Shown: positions 10,401-19,006, counted from the stretch's first letter. The stretch is DNA of 64,000 nucleotides from Sorangium aterium (GCF_028368935.1 NZ_JAQNDK010000002.1:1178001-1242000), one strand, 5' to 3'. Program-made: numbers and translations. The notes: generated by a model not told the origin, from the letters alone.

Positions 10401-10885
10401 GCCGTCACGCAGAGCTCGTCGCCCTGCGAGGTGAGCAGCGTGGTGGTCCCGTCCGGGGAGGAGTGGGCGCCGGCGAGGTCCTCGTCGAGGAGCAGGTGCG
10501 GCGGTCCGAGCTCGCCGGTGGCAGCGTCGAGCCGCCTGACCCAGCCGGCGCGATCCGACGACAGCTTGGAGAGGAGCAGCACGGAGCGGCGGTCGAGCGA
10601 CGGCTCGATCGTGAACGGGAGCGGCTGCACGGCCGCCGTGCCGAGCGGCGTGCGGCCGGGGGGAGCCTCGCTCGCCAGGGCGGTCGCGGCGGCGCCGATC
10701 GAGGGCGCGCTCTCCCAGGCGGGGACCGGGGCCGCGCTGGTGCCGGGCGCGTGCGCCGCGGTGCCGGTCTGTGCGGGCGCGTCCCGCAGGGAGCCGCCGG
10801 AGCACGCACCCGCGCCGCAGGCGAGCGGTACGAGCAGGGCAGCGATCACGGATCGGGGGGAGAGGGGGGATCGGGGACGACGCAT
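7463..10885 (-). CDS. Large lipoprotein with C-terminal FGE-sulfatase (SUMF1-like) domain
   Basis: 1140 residues. It begins with a signal of lipoprotein type (RSVIAALLVPLACGAGAC, Cys about 28). Residues about 50-210 and 290-850 look like a propeller-type repeat protein. A Lys/Arg/Pro-rich insert at about 215-285 separates them and resembles a cell-wall or nucleic-acid-binding linker. From about 862 (CPADMVAVDGG) to about 1115 it carries an FGE-sulfatase/C-type-lectin fold domain with GKRLCSVEEF and DLVGNLDEWV. The paired active-site cysteines of true formylglycine-generating enzymes are not visible in the last part, so a binding or structural role is more likely than catalysis. The gene stands alone; its first third and promoter reappear in degraded form at 20692-21105. 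Antisense open frames across this gene are Arg-rich shadows. Confidence 0.85.
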   Translation of the reverse strand: MRRPRSPLSPRSVIAALLVPLACGAGACSGGSLRDAPAQTGTAAHAPGTSAAPVPAWESAPSIGAAATALASEAPPGRTPLGTAAVQPLPFTIEPSLDRRSVLLLSKLSSDRAGWVRRLDAATGELGPPHLLLDEDLAGAHSSPDGTTTLLTSQGDELCVTAILPGEASAASRTCAPIHAHAMAAVGERVALIELAGTAPRASSTTPTQRTARERSAAAKPGRKAPGRKATVAKPKQPAKASGASGKATRKKRGERRGREDRPTKTARPAPRPKRPDPLPEVEVRLRWVSPSEGIAATSSPTGLRFRPPLDGMGLIDAGGRPGAIDLLFYAASSKKTSTSWLGSAQIAFASLGEDGKLDPGRRAVVVEGDLEYGALRGHQDPRLVTASAGAVVVDVTGRNGACQATRVAPSLQRLAAGAAPRAVCAVDPARLADASPVTPAEIGALERIAASGARRAPGQPGYDPGLAAWAGDRAYFQTISGGLFSASRADGQPRREPDPFPARRARVAWGALATDGEGLAFAAGQLHRLDARAQVTAAATPDRLGATPAGGGAPGTPIGEPERPTDRRRAARIGSSWWLARTDVARLLPEPLVVPALRGRAHEDSTALVGGRERGLFLEVLGDRLQITWLDASGALTGPGAQGGPAPGALQPVAAGRTPPALAVASPVRAGFDACERRGGGAIVAGVSAADPRTVVALSIDALGRPGAARATSLPIVEGDLAVRLVALPEGGALLSDAARRHVVWLDDEGAELASQPWPADDTGALCVDGQPARRAVPAPAPGAFVTVPELAAPGACVVGDVVWASDGSLRWFGSAVSGLDAQAEAGVARPALPAGGGAAARSAAGEPAEAPAAALSGGPACPADMVAVDGGRFCIDRFEAMLVDGATGQALSPDYPSTPNLLELTLADWSTGLRRIGDVHARAFPLPLLAPWQRGRAIAALARSRSGVRPSGYVTGLVAESACASVGKRLCSVEEFVTACRGEDDTLYPYGDTFEEGACNVYRPAHPAALLHGNASIGHLDPRLNRVRSAREPLLRETGGSPRCRSRWGSDAVYDLVGNLDEWVNEPGGAFAGGFYSRSTRAGCEALVTAHPRSYLDYSTGVRCCQDGPSPAVTATDAPRDAPAAPAGSEPRPPGHLP

Positions 10886-11291
10886 CCTTCGTTCGCGCTC
10901 GGGTCTCCTTGTCCGCGTGCCTGCCCGGGACGGCGGCCGAGCCTAGCGCGGGCGCCGGCCGCACGCTCGCGGTTGGTCCGGAGCGGCGGTCCGTCCCTCG
11001 TCGTGCGAGGCAGGCCCACGGGCCCGTGTCGGCCAGGTCGCCGCAGGCGGAGCGTCGCCCGCGTGAAGGGCTGAGGCGCGCCGGAGCGGCCCGGTGGAGG
11101 CGGCCGCGAAACCGCAGAGAGGTTTCCGCGTAGCAGCGGATGAACCCGCCCGACGGAGCGCGCAGGGAAGCGCGCGCCGCGAGCTCGCGGCGCGCCGTGC
11201 GCGCTGTCACGACCGAGGTGCGCCTCGACGATCGACGCACCGACAAGCCCGCGCCGCTGGGTTCAGGGCGCCATTCCCCAGGAGTTTTCTC
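10886..11291. other. Intergenic spacer with divergent control region
   Basis: About 400 nt between the divergent FGE lipoprotein gene and a small lipoprotein ORF. The first 90 nt next to the FGE gene are well conserved in the decayed copy near 21000-21100, which suggests they hold its promoter. No exact promoter motif could be assigned. Confidence 0.4.
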
Positions 11292-11456
11292 ATGTTTCGG
11301 AGCACGATGAGCGTCACGGCTCTGAGCTTCGGTATCCTCGCGGCGGCGCTGCCGGGCTGCACCGGATCCGGCGAGGCGCCTGCGTCCGCGGCGCCGACGT
11401 CCGCCGCCTCTGCTTCTCGGCCCCTTTCGTCCCTCGCGCCTGCATCCCTGCCCTGA
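11292..11456 (+). CDS. Short lipoprotein ORF, possibly the 5' end of a broken gene
   Basis: 54 residues from an ATG preceded at good distance by AGGAG. The product is a complete lipoprotein signal (MFRSTMSVTALSFGILAAAL then PGC) followed by only about 30 Ala/Ser/Pro residues typical of a linker. A lipoprotein that ends in its linker is odd. The next 300 nt encode Rhs-like peptide in other frames, so this may be the leader of an Rhs-family lipoprotein cut by frameshift or deletion. It could also be a genuine small lipoprotein. Confidence 0.5.
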   Translation: MFRSTMSVTALSFGILAAALPGCTGSGEAPASAAPTSAASASRPLSSLAPASLP

Positions 11457-11460
11457 GCGG

Positions 11461-11790
11461 CGTGTACGCCTCTGGATACACCTTGGTAGACCCCGTCTCC
11501 GAACCAGGACGGACGGCCGCAGGACTCCGTGCCTCTGCCACCGTCGCGCGGTCCGCGAGCGGACAGGCCCTCTCGTGGCTCCTGTCGCGCGTCGAGGATA
11601 CGTCGGGCAACGCGGTCGCTTGCGAATACACCCCGAGAGCGATCCCGTCCGCTACCTCTCGCGCATCAGCTGCAACGGTCTCGAACGGGCTTTATCGCGA
11701 CGCCGGGGCTCGCGGCCCCGCAGGCTGGCTGTGGCGTGAAGGCGGCCCCTTGGATGCGGAAATCGACCTGTTGATATCGCGTCGCTTTAT
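11461..11790 (+). pseudogene. Rhs/YD-repeat (SpvB/TcB-like) protein remnant
   Basis: One forward frame reads SWLLSRVEDTSGNAVACEYTP (about 11571-11633) and a shifted frame continues SDPVRYLSRISCNG to about 11690. Together they match the conserved Rhs core pattern in which a Leu-Ser-Arg-x-Glu-Asp-x-x-Gly-Asn block is followed by Tyr-Leu-Ser-Arg-Ile. The frame change and the lack of any long frame show a dead fragment. In intact proteins this region sits upstream of a beta-cocoon that encloses toxin domains. No toxin or immunity gene is left nearby. Confidence 0.6.
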
Positions 11791-11847
11791 CAGAAGGTAG
11801 CGGTTCGCATCGACCATGTTCCGTCACCGGAGGTGAGCGCGTCGATT

Positions 11848-12132
11848 CGCCCTTGATTGAGTCGGTTTTGTCGACAACGTCAGCGGGAAATCGAACGAGA
11901 CATCAGAGCGAACGGTGGGGCTTTGCTCCCCTCCTCTCCACCTCCCTGTGAATCTCCCGCGAAAATAATTCGCGGGGATGTTTCAGGGGTCGCCCTTGAC
12001 TGGACCGGTTTTGTTGGCCATATCGGTGGGAAATCAAACGAGGCGCCAGAGAGAAGGGTGGGACTTTACTCCCCTTCTCGCCGTCTCCCTGTGAATTTCC
12101 CCGAGAATATCGCGGGGATGTTCCAGGGGTCG
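11848..12132. repeat. Two tandem imperfect copies of a 140-143 nt repeat
   Basis: Copy 1 is 11848-11990 and copy 2 is 11991-12132; a third starts and fades after 12132. Both share CGCCCTTGA at the start, GTCTCCCTGTGAAT-like and GGGGATGTTYCAGGGGTCG blocks near the end. Copy 1 contains a perfect hairpin CCCGCGAA-AATAA-TTCGCGGG (8-bp stem); copy 2 keeps an imperfect form. No coding potential is evident. A structural or regulatory role upstream of the metallopeptidase gene is possible. Confidence 0.75.
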
Positions 12133-12229
12133 TCCTTCGCGTCCTCAAATCGTTTCCTCGAGACGGCGCCCTTTGGTCTGCGCCGTCTCCCGATCCTTTT
12201 TGCTTCATCCATCACGAGGTCAAGTAGCA

Positions 12230-15200
12230 ATGCGTCAACGTCGTACCTTCGCACATCTCTGGCTCCCGCTCTTCTGCCTTCCCGCATGCGTCTCTTTCGA
12301 TTCGCCCGACTCCGTCGAGGCGATCGCGTCGCAGCAAGCGGCCCTCTCCGGCACGGATCTGACCCCGACGTCCACGGCCGACGTCGGCGATATGTGGGGA
12401 AATCTCCCGGGTGACGAGGGCATCGACAAGGTGCACGACGGCGACATCGACACCAAGCTCTACATGCCCCGCCGCAAAGACTGGATCCAGTACCGGATGC
12501 AGGCTCCGTCGATCATCGTTTCGTACGACATCACCTCGGCCAACGACTACCCGGACCGTGATCCGCGCGACTGGACCTTCGAGGGCTCTTACGACGGCCT
12601 GACCTGGCACGTGCTCGACACGAGAACGAACGAGTCCTTCACCTCGCGGCACCAGACCCGGTCCTTCACTTTCTCGAACTCGAATGCGTACCTCTACTAT
12701 CGCTTGAACGTCAGTGATAACTTCAGCGACGACGACGATTACAACGAGCTGCAGCTTGCCGAGCTGCGCGTCGGTGGCTCGGTGGCGGCGGGCACCATGC
12801 CCGGCACTCCGGCGCTCGGCGCACCGAGCGTGAGCTCGAGCGCCGTCACGCTGACCTGGGCGCCCGCCGCGAACGCCACCGGCTACTACGTCCAGCGCGT
12901 GAACGACGACGGCAGCGGCACCACGGAGTTCTTCACGAGCTCCACCAGCTACACCGACACGAACCTCGCTTCGGGTACGGGCTACCTCTATCAGGTGCAG
13001 GCGGTGAACGGCGCGGTGCGCGGGTTCCCGTCCGCGGTCTCCGCGCGCGCCACGACCGCGGGAGTCGCCGCTCTCCAGGACATCACCGCGCTCTCCTCGT
13101 CCGTGCCCGTCGAGCAGCACCCTGGAAACGAAGTCACCGGCGAGGAGGTCACGAAGGTCACGGACAACAATCCGTTCTCGAAGTACTACGAGCCGAGCTC
13201 CAGCACCTGGATCCGGCTCGCGACGCCGAGCTCCGTGGTCCAGAGCTACAGCCTGACGTCCGCCAACGATTTTCCGGTCCGCGATCCGAAGGACTGGACG
13301 CTCGAAGGTTCGAACGACGGCACGAGCTGGACCGTGCTCGACACGCGAACCAACCAGTCGTTCACGAACCGGCACAGCACGCGCACGTACGCCTGCAACC
13401 CCGAGCACCTGGAGTTCAGCCACTACCGCCTGCACATCCAGGCCAACCACAACGACGTTAGCACGCAGCTCGCGGAGTGGCGGCTCTTCGGCACGAGCAG
13501 CGCCTCGCTCGCCGCGCCGGCCGCGCCGGGCAACCTGAACGCGCAGGTCCTGTCGGGCAATCAGATCCGCCTCACCTGGACCGACAACGCCGGGCAGCTC
13601 AACCCCGAAACGTCGTACCGCGTCGAGCGAGCCACGAACTCGAGCTTCACCTCCGGTCTCGTGATCGGGACCACGGGCGCCGGCAGCACCGAATTCCGCG
13701 CCACGGCGCTGGCGCCGAGCCAGACCTACTATTTCCGCGTCAGCGCGCTGAACGCGGCGGGCAGCTCGAGCACGGTCGGACCCGTGAACGCGACCACCAC
13801 CGCGAACACACCGCCCCTGTCGTTCGTGGAGAACGGCTGGTACGGCGGCCAGAATCGCACGGTAACCCGCACCTACTCGGACGCGCACATCGCCACGTAC
13901 TTCGACCAGTACGTCCCGAACCCGACCGGCGTCACCTGGGTGAACCCGATCATCAGCGAAGCCTGGGCGTACGCGAAGGACACCTACGGCAGCATGGTCG
14001 ACCCGATCCTTTACGTGATCGGAAACCAGGACGACGCTCCGGGGGACGAGGGCAGCGACGCCTACGACGCCGCGGGAGTCGTGTACGCCTCGAGCGACGA
14101 GGCATCCTATCGAAACATCATTTTCACCAACACCGAGGATTGGTCGGTGCCGGACTACGGCTGGGCCCTGCAGTCGCTGATCCACGAGATGGGGCACATC
14201 GTCGAGAGCAACAACAACGGCATCGCGGGCTCGCCCGCCTTCAATGCCTGGGGTGACAGCAAGTGGGCCGACATCTTCGGTTACGACGTACACCTGCACC
14301 TGACCACGACCCCCTCGAACATGGCCTCGCAGTTCTACGAGGAAATGCTTCTCAAGACCGATGATTTCGGCGTTCACTGGTTCCGCGACTGGTACTATCC
14401 GCTCTATGCTGGTGAGTTCGGCAACACGGCCGCGGACCACAAGGGCAGCCGGTTCCTTGCCGGGTTCTTCGAGCTCCTCGCCGAGCATCTGCCCACGATC
14501 AACAGCAGCTACGGCGGTCGCCCGCTCAACCTCGGCGAGTACATCCACTTCTGCTCGGGCGCCGCGGGGGTGGACCTCGAGGACGAGGCCCGGCTCGCTT
14601 TCCGCTGGACTCCACAGCTCGAGCTCGATCTCGCCAGGGCGCAGTCCGAGTTCCCCGCCGTCTCGGCGCTCTACCTCGCCAATCGCGCCCCCGGGTTCAC
14701 GTTCGATCCGATCACGCGCGGCGCCACGCTCAACGTGGCGCTGTCCGGGCAGACGCTCGCGGGGACGGCTGCCGATCCGGACCTCGGCGACACGCTGACG
14801 TACGCCAAGCAGAGCGGCGCGAGCTGGCTCACGGTGGCGAGCGACGGCACGCTGAGCGGTACGCCGCCCACCGGCGGGCTGAGCACGGCCGTCGTGCGGG
14901 TCACGGATCAGAACGGCCTCTTCGATACGGCCGAGCTCGTCTTCGACGTGACGGGCGGAACCTGCACTCCGGAGAGCGACGCGCAGCTGTGCGCGCGGCT
15001 CGGCGCCAGCTGCGGCAGCGTGAATGACGTCGACAACTGCGGCGCGCCGCGCAGCGTGAGCTCGTGCGGTAGCTGCACGGCCCCCGAGACCTGCGGCGGC
15101 GGCGGCACTCCGAACGTGTGCGGCGGCTCTGGCGGCAGCGCTCCTTGCAGCGGCCTTTGCTCGAGCCCGGTCGTGTTCTCGACCCAGAGCTACCCGTCGG

Positions 15201-15415
15201 GCAACCTCGGCACTGCGGCCACCTGCCACGAGACCCTCGCGAGCCTGCAAGGGCTCAACTGCGGCAACTTCGCCGCGGGGCGGACCTTCCGCATCAACGG
15301 CGTGCTCGTGACCTGCAACGGCGCCAATGTCACCTTGCCGGCCACGCGAAACGGCGGCTACTGCATGCAGGCCAGCGCCGGGAACGAGCCCTGGGCGTAC
15401 TTCGCGACGTTCTGA
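12230..15415 (+). CDS. Modular secreted zinc metallopeptidase with discoidin-like and Fn3 domains
   Basis: 1061 residues. The ATG at 12230 opens a lipoprotein-type signal (FAHLWLPLFCLPAC); the upstream in-frame ATG at 12173 lacks one. Order of domains: discoidin/F5-8C-like (about 40-190), fibronectin III (190-280), a second discoidin-like domain clearly duplicated from the first (285-425), Fn3 (430-525), a peptidase region with HEMGH at 652-656, a cadherin/He_PIG-like domain (825-910), a Cys-rich linker and a C-terminal disulfide-rich module. HExxH gives two zinc ligands and the catalytic Glu; the third ligand is not certain, so the clan is open. The add-on modules suggest binding to polysaccharide or prey surface. 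No partner gene is adjacent. Confidence 0.85.
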   Translation: MRQRRTFAHLWLPLFCLPACVSFDSPDSVEAIASQQAALSGTDLTPTSTADVGDMWGNLPGDEGIDKVHDGDIDTKLYMPRRKDWIQYRMQAPSIIVSYDITSANDYPDRDPRDWTFEGSYDGLTWHVLDTRTNESFTSRHQTRSFTFSNSNAYLYYRLNVSDNFSDDDDYNELQLAELRVGGSVAAGTMPGTPALGAPSVSSSAVTLTWAPAANATGYYVQRVNDDGSGTTEFFTSSTSYTDTNLASGTGYLYQVQAVNGAVRGFPSAVSARATTAGVAALQDITALSSSVPVEQHPGNEVTGEEVTKVTDNNPFSKYYEPSSSTWIRLATPSSVVQSYSLTSANDFPVRDPKDWTLEGSNDGTSWTVLDTRTNQSFTNRHSTRTYACNPEHLEFSHYRLHIQANHNDVSTQLAEWRLFGTSSASLAAPAAPGNLNAQVLSGNQIRLTWTDNAGQLNPETSYRVERATNSSFTSGLVIGTTGAGSTEFRATALAPSQTYYFRVSALNAAGSSSTVGPVNATTTANTPPLSFVENGWYGGQNRTVTRTYSDAHIATYFDQYVPNPTGVTWVNPIISEAWAYAKDTYGSMVDPILYVIGNQDDAPGDEGSDAYDAAGVVYASSDEASYRNIIFTNTEDWSVPDYGWALQSLIHEMGHIVESNNNGIAGSPAFNAWGDSKWADIFGYDVHLHLTTTPSNMASQFYEEMLLKTDDFGVHWFRDWYYPLYAGEFGNTAADHKGSRFLAGFFELLAEHLPTINSSYGGRPLNLGEYIHFCSGAAGVDLEDEARLAFRWTPQLELDLARAQSEFPAVSALYLANRAPGFTFDPITRGATLNVALSGQTLAGTAADPDLGDTLTYAKQSGASWLTVASDGTLSGTPPTGGLSTAVVRVTDQNGLFDTAELVFDVTGGTCTPESDAQLCARLGASCGSVNDVDNCGAPRSVSSCGSCTAPETCGGGGTPNVCGGSGGSAPCSGLCSSPVVFSTQSYPSGNLGTAATCHETLASLQGLNCGNFAAGRTFRINGVLVTCNGANVTLPATRNGGYCMQASAGNEPWAYFATF

Positions 15416-15439
15416 GCTCCTGCGCATAGGTAAAAGAAG

Positions 15440-15478
15440 CCGGTTCGCTGCGCGATGAAGTGTGGCGCGGCGAACCGG
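15440..15478. terminator. Strong hairpin between convergent genes
   Basis: CCGGTTCGC-t-GCGC, an 11-nt loop, then GCGC-g-GCGAACCGG gives 13 paired bases with one mismatch. It lies 25 nt after the metallopeptidase stop and 120 nt from the end of the convergent methyltransferase. It lacks a T-run. Its left arm, with flanking sequence from 15427 to 15457, recurs at 20206-20235. Confidence 0.55.
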
Positions 15479-15599
15479 AGGGGCGGGAGCGCGAGCGTCA
15501 TGGCGGCTCGTTCATGGGAACGTGGGCAGGTAGGGCGCTGCCTCCCGGCTCCGGAAGTGGAGCGCGGTCGCTGTCGGGCCGCGTCGCGCGCTCTCCGCT

Positions 15600-16448
15600 T
15601 CAGGAACGGCGATCCGCCGTCACGACGCGCAGGTGCTTCGCCACCTTCGTCGCGCGGCCGACGTCGGGAGACAGCGCGGCGCCGATACCGTGGACGTCCT
15701 CGTCCGCGGTGACGCCGAAGCCGTGCCTGGCGAGGAGCGCGCGCATCGCGTCGGCGGTGAACGCGGAGCGCAGCGGCTCCCCGAGCCGGCGCACGAGCAA
15801 GCCGACCACGCGGAGTATGAGCGCGGGGCTGTGATAGAGGATGACGAGGCGGCTGCCCGCGGCCGATCGCTGCGCGAGGACGGCGAGCGTCGCCTCGACG
15901 TCAGCCGGGGTCAGGTACATGACCACGCCCTCCCAGATCCAGGTGGTCGGGCGCGCGGGATCGTGGCCTGCCTTCGCGAGCGCGCCGTCGAGGGCGTCGC
16001 GCTCGAAGTCGACGGGTACCCAGCGGATGTCCCGCGCGCACGGGGAGAGCGCCCCGACGCGCGAGCGCTTGTCGCGCTGCGAGTCCGGGTGATCGACCTC
16101 GAAGACGACGACGTCGCGCAGCTCCGGCATGCGCCACGCGCGGCCGTCGAGGCCGGCGCCGAGGATGACGAGCTGCGGCGACGTGGCCCCTCGGATGGCG
16201 TCGTCGATCGCTACCGTGCGCGCGACCATCACCTTCGACTGGCGCTCGAGGTACGCGCGGCCGAGGCGCCCGCGTAGCCCCTTCGGCGTGACGCCTGCAC
16301 GGAAGCGCTCGACGCGGGCTCGGACCTCGTCGGGCAGGAGCGCCATCGCCGTCGGATCGGAGAACCGCGTCACCGTCGTCGCGCCGTGCGCCGCTGCACG
16401 TCCCATGCACACGAGCTCCGCGGTCCGGCTTGCGCGCCCAGGCTTCAT
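15600..16448 (-). CDS. Class I SAM-dependent methyltransferase, leucine carboxyl methyltransferase family
   Basis: 282 residues from the ATG at 16448, the usual size of the bacterial O-methyltransferase branch known from polyketide and other secondary pathways. The SAM site LVILGAGLDGRAWRM is near 94-107 and the acidic ribose-binding EVDHP at 117-121; TWIWEGVVMYL is the family's post-motif strand. The longer start at 16538 adds a segment without homology features. The family methylates carboxyl or hydroxyl groups of small molecules; the substrate cannot be told from context. The protease gene lies 180 nt upstream and is transcribed in the same direction, probably from a separate promoter. Confidence 0.85.
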   Translation of the reverse strand: MKPGRASRTAELVCMGRAAAHGATTVTRFSDPTAMALLPDEVRARVERFRAGVTPKGLRGRLGRAYLERQSKVMVARTVAIDDAIRGATSPQLVILGAGLDGRAWRMPELRDVVVFEVDHPDSQRDKRSRVGALSPCARDIRWVPVDFERDALDGALAKAGHDPARPTTWIWEGVVMYLTPADVEATLAVLAQRSAAGSRLVILYHSPALILRVVGLLVRRLGEPLRSAFTADAMRALLARHGFGVTADEDVHGIGAALSPDVGRATKVAKHLRVVTADRRS

Positions 16449-16629
16449 GCGTGGAACGATAACGGCGCATCCATCACCCGCAAGCCCTGCGGATAGGTGC
16501 GCATTCGCTCTTTCGAGCAACCACGGGGCTCTCCGCAACGCTGGCGAACCTCACGTCAGTCGCCGACCTCCCCCGCGAGCCCGAGCTGCACCCCGTGATC
16601 GCGCTGGTCATAGAAAGCCCAACGACATC

Positions 16630-17637
16630 TCACCGGCGTGCCCTGGATCGTCGCACGAGCATCGCGATGGCGCCCGCCATCAAGGCGCCGTTCGCCCCGA
16701 CGCCCCTCTGGTCCCTGGAGCGCTCGGCGCGGCCAACGGCGCACCCGCCCGGCGGGTCTCCCCCGAGGCCCGCCGCCGGCGCTTCGCCGCCGCTCGTGAC
16801 GGGCGCCTCTCCGTCGGCGTTCTCCGCTATCCAGCGGCTGTATGCGGGCGCGAGCGTATAGATCCCGCCGTCTCCGCACTCGGCGCCGGCGGGCGAGCCG
16901 AGCGCCCGGACGCTGATGCCGAGCAGGTGCGGCTCTCCAGCGATCATGAGGCACGCAGGCCCGCCCGAATCACCAGGGCAGCTGTCCGGCGACCCGGGCG
17001 CGCCGGCCGAGAACTCGGTCGCGTTCCGCTGCTGGAAGGGCGTCTCGCCGACGTACAGCGCGCCGGAGGGCTCGCCAGGCTCGCCCCGGGCGCCGTAGCC
17101 AGCGATCACGACCTGTACGCCTTCGTCCAGCAGGTCGTCCAGCGCCTCGGGCGGGACCAGCGGAACCGGGGGCATCGTCTGCACGGGGGTCTCCAGCAGC
17201 AAGAGCGCGATGTCCTCCGCCCGGGCGAGCTCCCTCGCGCCGATCGTGCCAGGCGCCGGGAAGCCCTGGTGCCGGACGACCTTGCGGATACGGAAGGTCT
17301 GCTCGGGCGGCGCGTCCGTCACGTCGAGCGCGCCCGCCGCCACCCGCAGGTTCGCTGGCCCGAGCTCGGCAAGGAGCTCCCCGGTGACCTCGTCCTGGAG
17401 CACGACGCAGTGGGCCGCGGTGACGACGCAGCTCGGTGAGATGAGGACGCCCGAGCACTCCTGGACACCCTCGCTGTCCAGCACGGCGACCGCGCCGAAG
17501 AGGGCGTCTGGGGTCGCCGGTCTCCCGTCCTTGATAGCGAAAGACTGCTCCTCCACGGGGTCGCCGGGCAGGATGTCCGAGCACCCCCCGAGGCCGCCGA
17601 GGGCCGCGCAGGCGAGAGCGACGAGGCGTGAGATCAT
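16630..17637 (-). CDS. Trypsin-like (S1) serine protease with MYXO-CTERM-like tail
   Basis: 335 residues. A lipoprotein-type signal (VALACAALGGLGGC, Cys 19) is followed by a chymotrypsin-fold domain at about 35-275. The catalytic triad is visible: His76 in TAAHC, Asp142 in EDIALL and Ser224 in CPGDSGGP. A Gly/Ala/Pro linker leads to a C-terminal GGC, a hydrophobic stretch ALMAGAIAMLV and a basic RRSRARR end. That is the layout of MYXO-CTERM sorting signals in myxobacterial surface proteins, though the exact motif is degenerate. Substrate is unknown. The ribosome site is weak; the start is fixed by the signal peptide. Confidence 0.9.
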   Translation of the reverse strand: MISRLVALACAALGGLGGCSDILPGDPVEEQSFAIKDGRPATPDALFGAVAVLDSEGVQECSGVLISPSCVVTAAHCVVLQDEVTGELLAELGPANLRVAAGALDVTDAPPEQTFRIRKVVRHQGFPAPGTIGARELARAEDIALLLLETPVQTMPPVPLVPPEALDDLLDEGVQVVIAGYGARGEPGEPSGALYVGETPFQQRNATEFSAGAPGSPDSCPGDSGGPACLMIAGEPHLLGISVRALGSPAGAECGDGGIYTLAPAYSRWIAENADGEAPVTSGGEAPAAGLGGDPPGGCAVGRAERSRDQRGVGANGALMAGAIAMLVRRSRARR

Positions 17638-17705
17638 GTCACGAAGGCTTCGGGCTCACGGCGAGCCGGGCTCGGGTGTCCGGCTCGCCGCGCCCTCGGG
17701 ATCGG

Positions 17706-18371
17706 TTACTGGCACTCCTGGATGCTGGAGCAGGACGCCTTCGACAGGCGGATGCCGTCCACGACCGGCACCCCGGCGAAGAACGCGGAACACTTCGCGG
17801 CCGCCCAGACCCCGATCGTGTTGAACTGGTAGCAACTCCAGTTGTCCGAGAAGGAGACGCTGGCGCGGCAGCAGTACGTCGACGCCCTCTGGGACGAGTC
17901 GCCGGACTCGACGACCTTCTCCGCGACCGAGAGCCAGCTCGCGCGCAGCTCCGTGAGCCTTGCGTCGAGGGTTCCGTCCGCGTGCTGCCGCTCCATCTCG
18001 AACAGGACGGGATCGTAGGACTGGAAGAAGAGCTCGATCGCGTCCGACCCGACCGCGAGCAGGTCTCCGGAAGAGGCACCCTCCTGGAGGAGCTCGATCA
18101 AGTTCTGGATCGGGCTCTGCTGCCGCATGGCCTGCGCCTTGGACCAGGCCTCGGCCCATTCGGTCGAGAGCGTCCCGGAGGCTTGCCGCGCCTCCAGCTC
18201 GGCGCCGATGTTCTCCACCGTCCGCAGCAAGAGGTCCGGCGTGACGGCCGAAGTCGCCTCGGCCTGCGGCGCGGGCGCGTCGATCTCCGTCTCCGTGGCG
18301 TCGCCCGAGCCGCAAGCTGCGGAGAGCGTCGCGATCAGCATGGACAGGGCAAGAGCAAGCTTCTTTTTCAT
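17706..18371 (-). CDS. Lipoprotein of unknown function with C-terminal cysteines
   Basis: 221 residues from an ATG (MKKKLALAL) with GGAG at good spacing upstream. The lipobox is LSAAC with Cys about 20. The middle (about 45-150) is predicted helical with many Gln/Glu/Leu. The last 60 residues carry six cysteines, including STYCCRASV and CSSIQECQ, which suggests a small disulfide-bonded module. I do not recognise a family. It lies 68 nt upstream of the serine protease on the same strand, so the two may be cotranscribed; an inhibitor or partner role is only speculation. Confidence 0.8.
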   Translation of the reverse strand: MKKKLALALSMLIATLSAACGSGDATETEIDAPAPQAEATSAVTPDLLLRTVENIGAELEARQASGTLSTEWAEAWSKAQAMRQQSPIQNLIELLQEGASSGDLLAVGSDAIELFFQSYDPVLFEMERQHADGTLDARLTELRASWLSVAEKVVESGDSSQRASTYCCRASVSFSDNWSCYQFNTIGVWAAAKCSAFFAGVPVVDGIRLSKASCSSIQECQ

Positions 18372-18970
18372 TCGGATCTCCTCGAAGGGTTCGTGATTGC
18401 AGCGCCGCCCGGCGCCATCGCCGCGGTGCGCTCGGCGCGCCGGGGCGCACGCGCGATTCCACACGGCTCCGCCGAGCGCTCAGCAGGCAACAGGCGCCGC
18501 TCGCCGCCGGACTGCTGCGGTGAACGGACCTATCCAGGCATCCTGCTCGCGGCGAGCGTTTCCGGCCGAGACGGTGCTACGACAAGCTGTAGCACGCGCT
18601 CGCGAGGGCTCGAGTTCCACTTCGCGACAGGCGATGTACAGAATGCGCCATCGTGTTGCGATATCGCAAAATTGCACCCACGCTGCTTCGGGCTCGCGTT
18701 CTCTTTCTGGAGCGCTCGGCGGCTCGCTGGTCTCCTCCTGGGTCAGCGGCAGAACAGAAACCGGCAGTTCCCGGACGCGCGCTCGCTGTCGCGCGTGCAC
18801 GCCGCTCCTCGACTACGCTTGTTGACGCGCTTGCCCTCGTGGGTGCCCCATCCGCAGAGCTGCGCCGCCGACCCCAGGCGTCTTGAGTGCGCAGCGGAGG
18901 CCGCTGCCGCAACCGCCATCTGCGTCGTCGTTGCAGGCGCAGCACCCCGGGATCGCGTCGCTGGCGACGG
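18372..18970. other. Intergenic region without a supported gene
   Basis: About 600 nt between the divergent lipoprotein and AraC-type genes. The open frames on both strands are short and of low complexity and show no domain, signal or ribosome site. It presumably holds the lipoprotein promoter. Confidence 0.4.
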
Positions 18971-18998
18971 TTTACATTTCGCGACACGCCCACATAAT
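18971..18998 (+). promoter_or_regulatory. Sigma-70-type promoter of the AraC-family gene
   Basis: TTTACA (18971-18976) and CATAAT (18993-18998) are separated by 16 nt, a good housekeeping promoter match and unusual in such GC-rich sequence. The expected start of transcription is at about 19005, almost on the GTG start codon at 19007. Confidence 0.5.
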
Positions 18999-19006
18999 CA
19001 GCGATC

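Noticed and set aside
7607-11074. Very long forward frames opposite the FGE lipoprotein gene
   Set aside because: No signal or motif and extreme Arg/Ala/Gly content; the reverse-strand gene has a lipobox and a known domain.
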